The position numbers were made by a program, and so were the translations under genes. Of a DNA stretch of 64,000 nt, positions 1 through 10,546 are shown in pieces. This DNA comes from Pseudogymnoascus destructans (Eukaryota > Ascomycota > Leotiomycetes > Thelebolales > Thelebolaceae): NCBI RefSeq assembly GCF_001641265.1, contig NW_020167541.1, positions 124,001 through 188,000 on the forward strand, written 5' to 3'. Below the pieces are notes generated by a model. The model had not been told where the DNA came from. It did no database searches and saw only the letters and a list, made by a program, of their open reading frames with translations. The stretch's first letter is position 1; every line of letters starts with the position of its first letter.

Positions 1-1
1 T

Positions 2-208
2 TGGAGCGTGGGGCCTGACGGCGAGGAGGTGCATCTTGGGCCTTCGGGACCAAAGAATAAGAAGGGAGAGATGAACGAGGGACGCAAGAGGTGGGTCGAG
101 GGAGTTGTGGAAAAGGTGCGTCAGGTGAGCGTGGAGAGCAGCCAAGATGGATTCGGGGCGCTCGGACAGGTTGGGGGAACGACGAGGGTGTTTCGAAAGG
201 GCCAATGA
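2..208 (+). CDS. C-terminal end of an unidentified protein (partial)
   Basis: The frame is open from the window edge to a TGA at 206-208 and gives about 68 residues. The piece is hydrophilic and mixed in composition (ends in TTRVFRKGQ), which reads like a real protein tail rather than low-complexity noise. No domain is recognisable and the gene body lies outside the window. It could equally be a chance open frame; the support is only the open left edge and the balanced composition. Confidence 0.3.
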   Translation, partial: WSVGPDGEEVHLGPSGPKNKKGEMNEGRKRWVEGVVEKVRQVSVESSQDGFGALGQVGGTTRVFRKGQ

Positions 209-590
209 TTTGGGGGGTAATAATGGGGCTGGGTATAGAAGACCTCGACGGAAACGGACGGGCGAAGGATTTTGGCAAGGCGGAGTCTGCTTTTGCTATG
301 TTTTGTTTTGAGATTATCCCATGAGCTTCTAAGAGGTGAATTAAGAGAACCTTGCACTTTAACAGAGTTCTCACATTTTGCTGCTTGTGATTTGATAAAC
401 GTAATCGTCGTGACTAAACTTTTCGCTTCGCTTTAGGGTGGAGGAAGCGAGATGCGCAGTTGAGAAATGGGGGAACGCAGTTTCGCGACGTGCGTCTGTT
501 CACCGCCATTCCTCGACAAAACCTTTTCTATAGTTGTAGATAGTAATTTGTATTATAATCCTATACAATTCATTTCATAGAAGGGACTAC
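209..590. other. intergenic, nothing recognised
   Basis: About 380 bp between the partial gene and the pogo element. It becomes AT-rich towards the transposon edge. I see no gene, tRNA or repeat. Confidence 0.5.
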
Positions 591-1223
591 TACAGTAAAA
601 ATACGATAAGTCGATGCCTCGGATCCACAAAAATATATCGACTTAATGCATATATCGAGTAAATGTATTACACGTGATTAAATTAAAAATTGAAGCTATT
701 TACATAAACCATGAGTCTAATGTCCCCTGCCTTTGTGAATTGGCTTCAAGGAGCCTTAACTGTCTCTCAAAACGTTCAAAAGAACGTAAGAATGTTGGTG
801 CTTCTGAGGTGTCACTATTCCCAGATTCCGTAAACTCAATCAGAACTTGAATGGCGTTAATCACAGCTTTTGTAGTTGGCACAGGCTGTGAAGAAGGCTC
901 ATCCTCTTCCTCATCATCTTGAGTGGTATCTGGGACGTATTGTGACATGATATCCTCAAGAATAGCATCCCCCCCCTGAAAATCTTCCCACCCCTCTAAC
1001 TCTTGTATATCCTCATCGACTGGATTTAAAAAGCTCGAAAGATCCATAGAGTCGTGTACATTCCCAGCTTGTTGTACTTGTTGATAGAGATTGGTAATAT
1101 CAGGAAGAGGTTGTGAGGGTAGTTGAACTGGCTTTTGAACAATCGTACTCTTTCGAAAACAGTTATAGATTGTCGAGTTTGTAAGGTCTAGGAAGCACAA
1201 AGTTTCGTACCCATAACCAATTT
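591..1223 (-). mobile_element. 3' end of a pogo/Tigger-type DNA transposon
   Basis: The left edge is TA followed by CAGTAAAAATACGATAAGTC. This matches the form of pogo-family terminal repeats (CAGT..., TA target site). Just inside, at 601-655, are several copies of a TCGA-containing motif (cgataagtcga, tatcgactta, atatcgag), as expected for subterminal binding sites. The transposase tail follows on the minus strand. No inverted copy of the terminal repeat is visible further right and the coding frame stops being transposase-like near 1200, so only the 3' third remains. Confidence 0.7.
700..1200 (-). pseudogene. pogo/Tigger DDE transposase, C-terminal fragment
   Basis: About 160 residues, starting at a TTG with no ATG; the frame closes at a TAA near 1222. 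The N-terminal part carries STIYNCFRKSTI, close to the NCFRK motif that follows the DDE catalytic core in CENP-B/jerky/Tigger transposases. The C-terminus has the usual arrangement: an acidic stretch, a TTKAVINAIQ helix, then RFERQLR and the terminal TLDSWF typical of pogo tails. The helix-turn-helix, the CENP-B-like DNA-binding domain and the whole DDE core are absent. No function is expected. Its upstream truncation point is at or near 1200-1223. Confidence 0.75.
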
Positions 1224-1451
1224 ACGTGAATTGCCATACGAGATAGACCTCCTCAATTCTCTTGCCGCTATCTTTTACATTTATATACACCCATGAATCT
1301 GTCCATCCTATCTAGTATCCAAACACAGCCGTAGCAAGTGAAGCAGAAACTTCGAATACCTGATGTAGATCCGCTGATGCACCCATCCAATATCTCCCTG
1401 TCGCTCCCTATATACCCATAAAGAATCGAAGAACACCATAACTCATAACAC

Positions 1452-3497
1452 TCATATCCAGTTTACCTTACTTGCCCTCGGCTTCTCATCCTGTTCTGCA
1501 GGGAGCTTTTTTGACTTGTTCCGTGGCATATACACCGTAGGTGATAGCCGTGGCTCGTTACTCTCGGGGTCATTAGAGACACTCTCCGCGATCCGCGCTT
1601 CATTAAGTAGTGGTCCCGGGGGCAGAGTCTTCATCTTAACTGCTCTCTCTTGAGGTGACAGACGTTCATTTCCCAACTGTAACTGCAGTGATGGCAAATT
1701 TTGGGTCTGGACCTGCAACGCAGGTGATTTAGACCTAGGTAGTACTTTTGAACCCGTACTTTGTGCATGTGCTGCTTTCTGAGCATCTGTCGGAAATGGA
1801 CACGGTTCTTCATCCATATACGTTAGTCGAAGCCCAATATGTACTGTTGCAGAAGAAACCATAGATGAGTCTCTCCAGTGTCCGCGAGGAACAAATAATG
1901 GCGGTGGGGGTTGAAGCTCGGCTGACTGGTCAAATTTTATTTGAGGAGATGGTAGCGTGAAGGTCGTGGATGGAAGCTTAGTGGTTGAGATGATGCAGCT
2001 TGGTTCTTGTGAGCGAGACGGGCTTGTAGACGCCTGCTCATTCGGAAATAGGGAGTATGATTGAGATTGCTTATGCCTCTGTAGTCGAGGCGGTGAGGAC
2101 CCAGTGGTAATATTCTGATTTGGCCTTGATGGGAGCCCTGTGGGTGTCACGGGAGGTGGATTGCTAAAAGATAATTTGGTGTCTTTTGGTGCCATATCAA
2201 AACGACGGGGGCTTTGTGACGATTCCGAGGTTGACGGCCAGTATTTCTCACGGGGAAAGCCCCCTTCACTGCTGGAAGATGCAGGGCTCTGGGGGCCAGA
2301 TAATGGTTGTAATATGTGTCCACCGAATCCGAGGTCGTTGGGGCCCCACATTCTTATCTCGTTCTTCTTTCCGCTCCAACCAGGGGTTCCTTTTGGTCGA
2401 AAGGACGTGGTCGCAGTGTTTACTCGTAGGAACAGCTGCAACGTTCCCGTCATGAGGCCCACGAGATTCAAAACCACCGCTGCCATCATGGCCGTGAGAA
2501 TGGTTGGTTCTTTTATTGTCATTTTGACAAACCAAGGTGTTACAAATGCCTACAAATCGTTAGGCTGGCCCATATCATATAATAGTGCTCACTCACGAGT
2601 CCAACCAGTTTTAGGATAAGATAGTACACCACCCGAGATGCTGCAATACGCTGGTGTTGGTCAATTGCCTTGTGTCTCGACAAGCGGTAGCAGATGATGA
2701 CTGAACTAGAAATGGCGAAAAACGCGATAGAACAGAGAATGCCGAGTCCAGCAATGCCAAAGTTTGTCACAAACCACATCAATGATGCAAAACAGTGGTT
2801 TGGCTGTTTGCTAATCTGTGTTGGTATCCAGCTACCAATAGCCATCAAGGCAATGACAGATATGCATATCGTTACGTCGTATTTGCCTCTCGGCTTAAAA
2901 GGCTCCTTTCGTAAGGATCGTATTGCGCACTCGACACCAAACACTATATGAATATATGAAGGCAAAAATATTGCTATGATTGTCAGCGACAGTCTCGTAG
3001 TGGCAGCTTGGTAACGTACCGGGAAATACAAATTGTGCGATAGTACTGCAACGATCAATCATCAAGGACTCCAGACCAAAACTTTGAGCAATCGCAAAGA
3101 TAAATCCCTGAACAACGATACCCAACGCGAGCACAAGTGGAAATGTATCTGCAGGATGCATCGCCCAAAGGAAGAACTTCCTATAACAGAGGTAAGCTAA
3201 GTGGATCGAGAGAGCATCCTGAAAGTCATACTTAGAATTCGAAGTGTTCCCATAACGTTTAGAGGTACAATAGCAGTCGTAAAGTATGCTGAAAGCAGTG
3301 ACAAAAGCGGCGACGCCGTTGAATGCTGCTAAAATGATTGTAATTGTTCGGATAGATTTGCTGTTCTCGAAGAAAAGACTTGATATCAGTCTTTGTGCTT
3401 CTGTTTGGTCACTACCCTCTCCCATCTGTGCCTGCCATATCTCAATTGCGATCGCATCACTTGCTCTTCTTTCTAGCCAAGATATTGCATTCACCAT
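1452..3497 (-). CDS. seven-helix-type fungal integral membrane protein, function unknown
   Basis: Three exons on the minus strand join in frame: 3020-3497, 2597-2973 and 1452-2549, giving 650 aa. Introns are 2974-3019 (GTACGT..TAG) and 2550-2596 (GTGAGT..TAG). About seven hydrophobic segments lie in the first half: residues near 53-80, 105-135, the PAIFLPSYIHIVFG stretch made by the first splice, then four more up to LQLFLRVN. The last 300 residues are a hydrophilic, Ser/Pro-rich tail, probably cytosolic. The layout resembles receptor-like or PTH11-like fungal proteins, but I recognise no diagnostic motif. The ATG at 3497 is the first in frame; an upstream exon is possible. The last codons contain a GTAAAC, so a further small 3' exon cannot be excluded. 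The exon structure is well supported, the role is not. Confidence 0.7.
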
Positions 3498-3837
3498 GTT
3501 GAAGCCGAGTCGAGATGTGATCCTTTGAGTGACTGGCCTAACGGTAAAGTGTATTGCCGCTTGTGAAGACCATTAGAGCAATGTGTGTTGTATCTGTCAT
3601 AGAGAGTGAAAAGGACTTCTAGTAGTGATAATCTCAGGGTGAGATATTGTCTCGAGGAGAAGTAGCTAGTTGGCGAAGATGAACTGTAACAAGAAACGAA
3701 AGTCCTGAGCCAGCAGAAGAGGTGACAAATGTTAGTTAAAGCAATGAAGCCGACAGAAGGGAATAATCGACGTCGCCAACAAAAAGAACGTAAAGCACCA
3801 GGCTGTGTGGTCTTCTGGGCATATGGGAGGAATGCAT

Positions 3838-4760
3838 TATAAGAACGAAACTGTGGCAAGGGGGCTATGACGATAGAATAGGTTCGAGGGCCCTGCACAC
3901 GGGTCACTCGAAATCCGAGCCTGCCCCTTTCCATCGCGATGGCAAGGTTTTGGACGCGGGCGGGGTGGGATACGTTGGTGGGGATCTTCCAGGTTATTGT
4001 GCTATCTTCCAAAATAAACTGGAATGCCCTTTCCAGGTAGTTTTTTTGTCCCAAACGTGGAATAGTGCAGAATGCATCCAAACTCTGGTCGCATTCTGCC
4101 TAGCAATCTATCTGATAGTCCATCGCTGACGCCATCTTCACGCCTTCGTGCGTCTCATCGTGGGCAAAGTGTTTCTCTGTGCATGTATCGATAAGCCCAG
4201 ACCCATGCGGATGGCCATTCATGGGGCATTGGCAATATGCCTGCTCAAAGTCTTCAACGTTGCGAGTCTCGAGTTTGTCAAGATTGTGGTCGGGGTGATT
4301 CCGAAACGTGACGGCGTCTCAAACTCCCCCAAGTCCCTTGGTCGTCTGAAATCCAGACGGATCAGGGCGTCGCCTAAGCTTCTGTTCGGGTATGGTGAGT
4401 CAAGGCGAAGGTGCCCTGGAACTTCAAACCTGAGCTGTCGCAGTTGGTCGCGGCACACGGTAACGCATGGGTGTGAGACGCGACGCTCAGATCACAATTG
4501 ATCGTCTACAGGGACAAGGCAGTGGAACAAAAACTCGAGGTGATACATTCGCCGACCGGCAATGAAACTTGTTCGAAGATGTCGAAGATGTCGAAGACCA
4601 CGACAAGATGCTCGTTCACAGCTTCTTCGAGGGATGTAAAATATGTCACGTGATGATTGACGATGCCATCCAATTGTTGGTGGGAAGGACCGAAATATTC
4701 CGACCGCGCGCAAATCGTGCGGCGTATTTGGTGACCCGGACCTTCGGGCTTTTTGCGCAA
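3838..4760 (-). pseudogene. broken protein-coding remnant, family not recognised
   Basis: Four stretches on the minus strand read like ordinary protein but lie in different frames or are separated by stops. They run from about 4760 to 4506 (contains SLEEAVNEHLVVVFDIFDIF), 4500 to 4310 (contains SLGDALIRLDFRRPRDLGEF), 4310 to 4107 (contains YCQCPMNGHPHGSG) and 4100 to 3840 (contains NYLERAFQFILEDSTITWK). A TGA separates the first two, a frame change the next, and a TAG the last. The TAG could be a splice acceptor (GCTAG), so part of the breakage may be an intron. The order and shared strand suggest one ancestral gene upstream of, and in the same direction as, the membrane-protein gene. I cannot name it. 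Alternatively, some of these frames are chance. Confidence 0.4.
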
Positions 4761-5106
4761 CGGGCAGGAAAACTCGACAGTAGACTACAGTATATAGAAT
4801 TGAATTAAATTGAATTAAATTACACTATCTAATGGGCCTACGTAGCTATATATGGGAATTCTGGGAGCACCGCCAAAACCCTCAGTGCCTCAACTGTGTT
4901 ACAGTCGGGTATCAGCCCAGTTTGCCGTGCGCCAACCGTGGCGTAGGGAGGCTAAAAACCCAGAATCCCACGGTCGTCCTCCCCCAAATTTCCAACACCA
5001 ATGCTCGCAAACTCGATAAATTAAATATGACAACAGACGTCTGATTGCGTCTATAGGTGATCTATGGGTATAACAGTATATGTACAGTACAATTATCTTC
5101 GTTATT
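4761..5106. other. intergenic, nothing recognised
   Basis: About 345 bp between the remnant and the 3' end of the transporter gene. Contains a short AATTGAATTAAATT direct repeat near 4797-4820. No gene seen. Confidence 0.5.
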
Positions 5107-6989
5107 TTAGCGTTTCCAGAACTTCCACCACGGCCTTTCCCCATTTTCCGCTTGCCTCCGAGACACCTGATCTCTACCCCGTATACGCCAGTAATATATC
5201 GGAATCCCTACAACCACAAATGCCGCAACAATAAGGGTTTGTAGCGGCTCAGCAAACACAGCCCTACTTAGTAAAAACAGACTTACACAGCAAAATATTA
5301 TGGGCGTGCTTATCCAGGTCTTATATGGACGTTCCAGATGTGGTTCTCTGACCCTCAGAACGATTAGGCCGAGCACCGTCAAAAAGTAGAAGGTGTACCC
5401 CGCCACGCCGTAGAAGGTGAGAAGTGTGCTGAAATCGCCAATGATGATATACACAATTGCGATGAGCGCGTTGAACACCAGTGCGTTGACGGGTGTAAAG
5501 AATAGCCCCGTCTCGCTGTCGCCGAACAGACCGGCCAACTTCTTTGACAACCAAGACCGTGTCCGCAGCGTTGATAGTGACGGATGTTCGACTTGATTGC
5601 CCACACCGACCTTGCCGAGGATAGATGGTAGATATCCTTCTTTGCCAGCAGCGTAGACCAGCCGGCCACTAGTGAAAGCAGTGGCATTAAGCGCACCAAG
5701 ACAAGACGCACTGACGATAAGGGAAAGAATCAGAGAACCTGCGGTGCCAAATACCTTAGCACCGAAGACAACAGCCACGGTATTGGTGGACTTGATGGCG
5801 TCGAGAGGAAGAACGAAGAAGTATGCAACGTTGGCCAACAAGTAGCTCACGATAACCATTGGCATTGCCGTATGTATAACTCGAGGAAGGTCTCTGCCCG
5901 GATTACGGAACTCTCCGACAACATAGTTGGTCTATAACAGTTAGTATTTGCAAGTTCTAGAGTTAGCAAAAAACAACGTACATTATCCCAGCCATCGAAG
6001 GCCCATAACCCCGAATACAGAGCAACAGCCCACGAAGAGGCGTCTCTACTCGTACCCTCAAACCATCCATGGGTTTTCCAGTCGCGATTTGCTTCTCCTG
6101 ATGCAGAGTATCCGGTAATGGCCACAACGATCCCAATAATAGTAACGCCCAGTAAAGCAATGAACTTCAAGAACATAAACATATCCCCAATGCGTGTTCC
6201 TAGCTTCGTGGATAAGCAATTCATAAACGTCACTGACAACAGCCCAAATAACGCAACGCCCTTGTTAATCCATGGATTGACACTCTCCGCTTCCGCGCCA
6301 ACAATCGCGCGCACCAGGTATTCCCCAAAAATGATGGCAATAATGGCGGTTGAGCCCGGTTTCAGCACAACCACAGCGCACCATGTGAACAAAAATCCAA
6401 ACAGCTCTCCAAATATCTTCGATAGATAGACTTGTGGGCCCCCGTTGAGTGGTATTGCGCCTCCTAATTCGGTATAACTGGCTGCCCCCGTCCACGCCAG
6501 TACTCCGGCGATCACCCATATAATCAGAGATGCTCCCGGTGAGCCCGCTCTGGTGATGACCTGGCCAGGAGAAGAAAAAATCCCCGACCCAATGATCAAA
6601 CCGACTATCAGCGACAGCCCGTTCAAGTATGTCAACGTCTTGTGCTTCTCCAATGACACCCCACCTAACCCTGTTGCCGACGGGGCTATCGCCTCTCCTA
6701 TTCGAGCATATCCGCTGGCAGTGGTTGACGATAACGGGAAGAGATTGGATGTGAATTCGAAAGCGGATGACATAGAAAATGTCCTATTGTGCCCCGCGGG
6801 TCTGCCATCTGCCGCGGCGTTATGTGTATCTAAGGGGTCTTCGGCTTCCAGTGAAAGTTTCCGCGACGAGGAGACGCCTTGTAACGAACTCGAATCTGTA
6901 GAGGCGCGGCCATCTGGCAAAGACGAGGCAAGTGATGCAAGCTCAAGAGAGTCGCGGGTATCGTAGTTTACTTGTGTGTATCGAGACAT
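5107..6989 (-). CDS. LAT/SLC7-type amino-acid permease (APC superfamily)
   Basis: Two exons (5982-6989, 5107-5931) separated by a 50-bp intron (GTACGT..TATAG) give 610 aa. The join restores GWDNTNYVVGE, a hallmark of the L-type transporter family. The first ~115 residues are hydrophilic and Ser-rich, as in fungal homologues. Transport helix 1 follows with LIVGLIIGSGIFSSPG, which contains the conserved GSGIF backbone break that binds the substrate amino group in this fold. The ELGGAIPLNGGPQVYL segment is the next conserved block. About 12 hydrophobic helices end in a basic WWKFWKR tail. The family exchanges or imports neutral or sulfur amino acids at the plasma membrane, as in yeast Mup1-like carriers; the exact substrate cannot be read here. 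It shares a 367-bp divergent promoter with the leucyl-tRNA synthetase gene. Confidence 0.88.
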
Positions 6990-7356
6990 CGCGTTCGTGA
7001 ATATGTAAAGGTTGACCTAGAAGGTCTTGTTTGGCGTCCAATCATGCACCCACCATTCATGCTGCGCGCGTGCAGGTTGATATATGTAGCCAAAACGAAC
7101 AAATCCGGCGGCGGTTTTCGATTTGTTGAAGTGGGCGCGTCTGGTCGATTGAACCAAAGGGCGTTGTTTATTGTGTTCTTGCAGCGTGCCTTGACAGGGA
7201 CCTTTTTGAATTACCAGATATGGATAGCGGGCTTGTGCCGCTCTTGGACACTAAGAGTTGGTCCGTGCTTTCAAGGCGCGGAACCTACAAGGCTCAATTA
7301 TTGACAGCGACAACCCATCAGCAACGACCAAGCCGCGCAATGCGTGAGCGAAAAGA
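6990..7356. promoter_or_regulatory. divergent promoter between amino-acid permease and LeuRS, with an overlapping uORF
   Basis: These 367 bp separate two start codons facing away from each other. An upstream ATG at 7340 opens an 11-codon frame (10 residues plus TGA) that runs to 7372 and overlaps the LeuRS start at 7357 in another frame. Leaky scanning would therefore be needed to reach the synthetase start. Whether transcription starts upstream of 7340 cannot be seen. Confidence 0.5.
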
Positions 7357-10261
7357 ATGCGCAAGGCTCTGATATCTCGAATTGGCTGGAACCAGCCTCA
7401 GCTAGTCTCGTGGCGACACCATGGCAGGCTGGCGGCATCGCGGAGCTCAAGTTTCAGCCAACTCGACAATATTATTATTGCTTCCCAGAGGACATATGCC
7501 CATGCTGCGAAGCTTGACTTAGTCGCCCTGGACAAGAAATGGCAGCATATATGGGGCGAGAGGGAGGGGCCGGTGACGACGCCCTCAGATGATGAGAAGA
7601 AAATGTATATTTTGCCAATGTTTCCCTACCCATCTGGGAATCTCCATCTGGGACATTTCCGCAACTATACCATACCGGACGTGCTGGCACGTTTTCGGCG
7701 CATGCAAGGCTACAATGTGCTACTTCCCATAGGATGGGACGCATTTGGGCTTCCGGCAGAGAATGCAGCCATCGAACGAGGGATTGACCCTGCTGTCTGG
7801 ACCAAGGATAACATTGCGAATATGAAGCATCAGCTGAAGGGAATGAACGGAAGCTGGGATTGGAGCAGAGTAAGTCCCACGTGGAACGTATATTGGATTA
7901 TATCTGACCATCGGGCCCCAGGAACTAGCGACTTGCGACCCAGAGTTTTATAAACATACCCAGCACATATTCCTCATGCTTCATGAACGTGGTCTCGCCT
8001 ACCAAGCAGAGAGCATGGTCAATTGGGACCCCGTTGATAAAACAGTTCTAGCAAACGAACAAGTCGACTCCAATGGGCTCTCATGGCGATCAGGCGCCAA
8101 AGTGGAGAAGAGAATGCTGAAACAATGGTTCTTCAAGATATCAGAATTTAGGGAATCTCTGTTGGAGGATCTTGATGTCCTTGCAAAAAACGGGCGCTGG
8201 CCGGAGCGGGTAGTTTCAATGCAGAAGAACTGGCTGGGAAGATCAAAGGGTGCCCAGGTTCGTTTCCCCGTGCTATCCTTTGACAAGCAGAGCCATGAAG
8301 GCATCGAACCATTTACAACTCGACCGGACACATTGTTTGGGGTCCAATACATCGCACTAGCCTCCAATCACCCGTTGGTTATCGAGCTCGCCAAAACAGA
8401 CAATGAGCTGCAAAAGTTCTTAGAATCCATGCCGACATTAGCAGCCGACTCAAAAGCAGGCTACGTACTCCCATCTGTACGAGCCATCAATCCTCTAGCA
8501 TTTGACCCAAAAACGCCTGACGCAACGAAAGCCTCCGTGCCCATTTATGTAGCTCCGTATGTACTCGGGGATTACGGTCATGGTGCCGTTATGGGTGTGC
8601 CGGGGCACGATAATCGAGATTTTGGATTCTGGAAGCAAAACTCGGAAGACGCAGTCCGAGTTGTTATTCGGTCGGCATCGGAGCCGGTAGAGGTAGCATC
8701 CAACTCGTCGCTGTCAGAGCCATTTCTCCATCCTGGCATTTTGACTGACGCCTGCGGCGAATATGCCGGCAAGACGTCTGCCGAAGCAGGGGACGCCCTC
8801 GTCAAGCTACTTGCTGACAACGGAGAAGCCGCCAAACCAACAGAAACATGGCGACTTCGAGATTGGCTCGTTAGTCGGCAACGTTATTGGGGCACCCCTA
8901 TTCCCATCATTCATTGCGATTCGTGCGGCCCTGTTCCAGTGCCAGTTGATCAATTGCCAGTCACATTACCCTCTGTCGAGGGGCACTGGTTACGTGGTAA
9001 AGCTGGAAACCCGCTCGAAGAGGCGCATGATTGGGTCAACACACCTTGTCCGGAATGTGGTCATACAGCTAAACGTGATACCGACACCATGGATACGTTT
9101 GTAGATTCGAGTTGGTATTTTATGAGATTCGCAGACCCGCACAACACAGAAAATCCCTTCTCGGCAGATAGTGCTGATTCCACCATGCCAGTTGATTTGT
9201 ACATTGGCGGAGTTGAGCATGCGATTTTGCATCTACTATATGCGAGGTTCATCTCTAAATTCCTGTCAACTACGCCACTCTGGCCCACGGGCGCGCTGGA
9301 GCTTGGAGAGCCATTTAAGCAGCTTCTAACGCAAGGCATGGTTCACGGAAAGACTTGCACGGACCCATTAACAGGACGATTCCTGAAGCCTGAAGAAGTG
9401 GACATGGAGAATCCCAGCAAGCCCATCATCATAGCGACAGGCCAGACAGCAAACATTACGTACGAGAAGATGTCCAAGTCGAAGTTCAATGGTGTCGACC
9501 CTGCCACTTGCACCGAAAAATACGGTGCTGATGCGACCCGCGCCCATATGCTATTCCAAGCACCACCCACTGATGTTCTCGAGTGGGACGAGGAGAAGAT
9601 AAGCGGCGTAACTCGCTGGTTGCGGCGCCTACATCAGAGGATGGAGCGCAACCGTGGTGTCCTTTCCTCGCTACCCGCAGACCCTAAAGTGCACTTCGGC
9701 AACACGCCTAGCGATCCGACCTCGTCGGCACTCCGGGATAAGGAGGCCGCCGCCTGGCTCGCTGTGCAGAATACGATAACTTCCATCACCGAATCCTTGT
9801 CAAAGACATACGCGCTCAATACAGTCGTGTCTGACCTAATGGGCCTAACGAATACTGTTCTCGACCTCCCGGAGTCCTCGCCTGTGCAGGTCCACGCACT
9901 TGCAATGCTGGTCAAGATGCTAGCGCCCATCACCCCAGCGTTCGCTGAAGAATCATGGCAAATTCTTCATGATTCCACATCTGTACCATCGGTTTTAATG
10001 GAGGCTTTCCCAGTAGAAGATGGTACGGCAGAGAGTCTGAAGAGTAGCCGTCACGTATGTGCGGTACAAGTCAACGGAAAGCTTAAATTCACACTTGAAA
10101 TCGAGACTCCAAGCGATAAGTTGAAGGGAGATGTTTTGAAGGATTGGATTGTAGACAAAATAACGCTTCGGGCGAGCAGTAATCCTCTTGTGGAGAAGCT
10201 CAAGGGGGCGAAGAAGGTTATTGTTGTTAAGGGTGGGAAGACTGTAAATTTTGTCATATAA
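7357..10261 (+). CDS. NAM2: mitochondrial leucyl-tRNA synthetase
   Basis: Class I synthetase that charges mitochondrial tRNA-Leu with leucine. Two exons (7357-7869, 7922-10261) with a 52-bp intron (GTAAGT..CCCAG) give 950 aa, close to the size of bacterial-type LeuRS plus a targeting peptide. The first ~45 residues are Arg/Ser-rich without acids, fitting a mitochondrial presequence. The HIGH signature is HLGH at residues 97-100 inside PYPSGNLHLGHFRNYT. KMSKS is at 687-691. Between them lie the editing domain (TTRPDTLFG near 280) and the paired Cys zinc-type motifs (CDSCG, CPECG). A C-terminal anticodon-binding helical domain and a small tail domain complete the protein. In yeast the homologue Nam2 also assists group I intron splicing; that role cannot be inferred here. 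The start is the ATG at 7357; the upstream ATG at 7340 is out of frame. Confidence 0.95.
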
Positions 10262-10315
10262 TTGTAAAAAACTGTATTGTACCCTTGGTGTAATATTTAA
10301 AGTTAGACCCACTCA

Positions 10316-10323
10316 ATATCATG
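10316..10323. repeat. 8-bp target-site duplication, left copy (ATATCATG)
   Basis: ATATCATG directly abuts the left terminal repeat of the hAT element. The identical 8-mer abuts the right end at 12864-12871. Eight base pairs is the duplication size made by hAT transposases. Confidence 0.92.
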
Positions 10324-10395
10324 CAGTGTTCGGCACGGATCGTGTATGACCTGAGCTGATCCGGATACTGATCCGGATATATCCTATCCGCCATA
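10324..10395 (+). repeat. left terminal inverted repeat and subterminal motifs of the hAT element
   Basis: Starts CAGTGTTCGGCACGGATCG. The first 11 bases match the reverse complement of the right end exactly, then identity becomes patchy. Direct and inverted ATCCGGAT copies follow at about 10360-10380. Confidence 0.85.
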
Positions 10396-10546
10396 ATTAT
10401 GATCTATCCGTACGATCTGAGGATATATCCGGATCTTACGGATAATGCCAAGAATAGCCAAGAGTAGCCAAGGCCACATAATAGACGTAGAATTGATTCT
10501 GTAATACTGGTTCAAATACCATCGTAATGTGACGATTACAGTAAAA

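Noticed and set aside
2944..3019. Longer 76-bp form of the first intron in the membrane-protein gene
   Set aside because: It would remove the AIFLPSYIHI helix; the 46-bp intron 2974-3019 keeps it and also preserves frame.
3491..4081. Use of this open frame as a first exon of the membrane-protein gene
   Set aside because: It starts at TTG, is in another frame and its second half looks non-coding; its first half fits the broken remnant better.
10505..10525. GGTTCAAATACC, another B-box-like string
   Set aside because: Lies inside the hAT element and lacks acceptor and D-arm partners.
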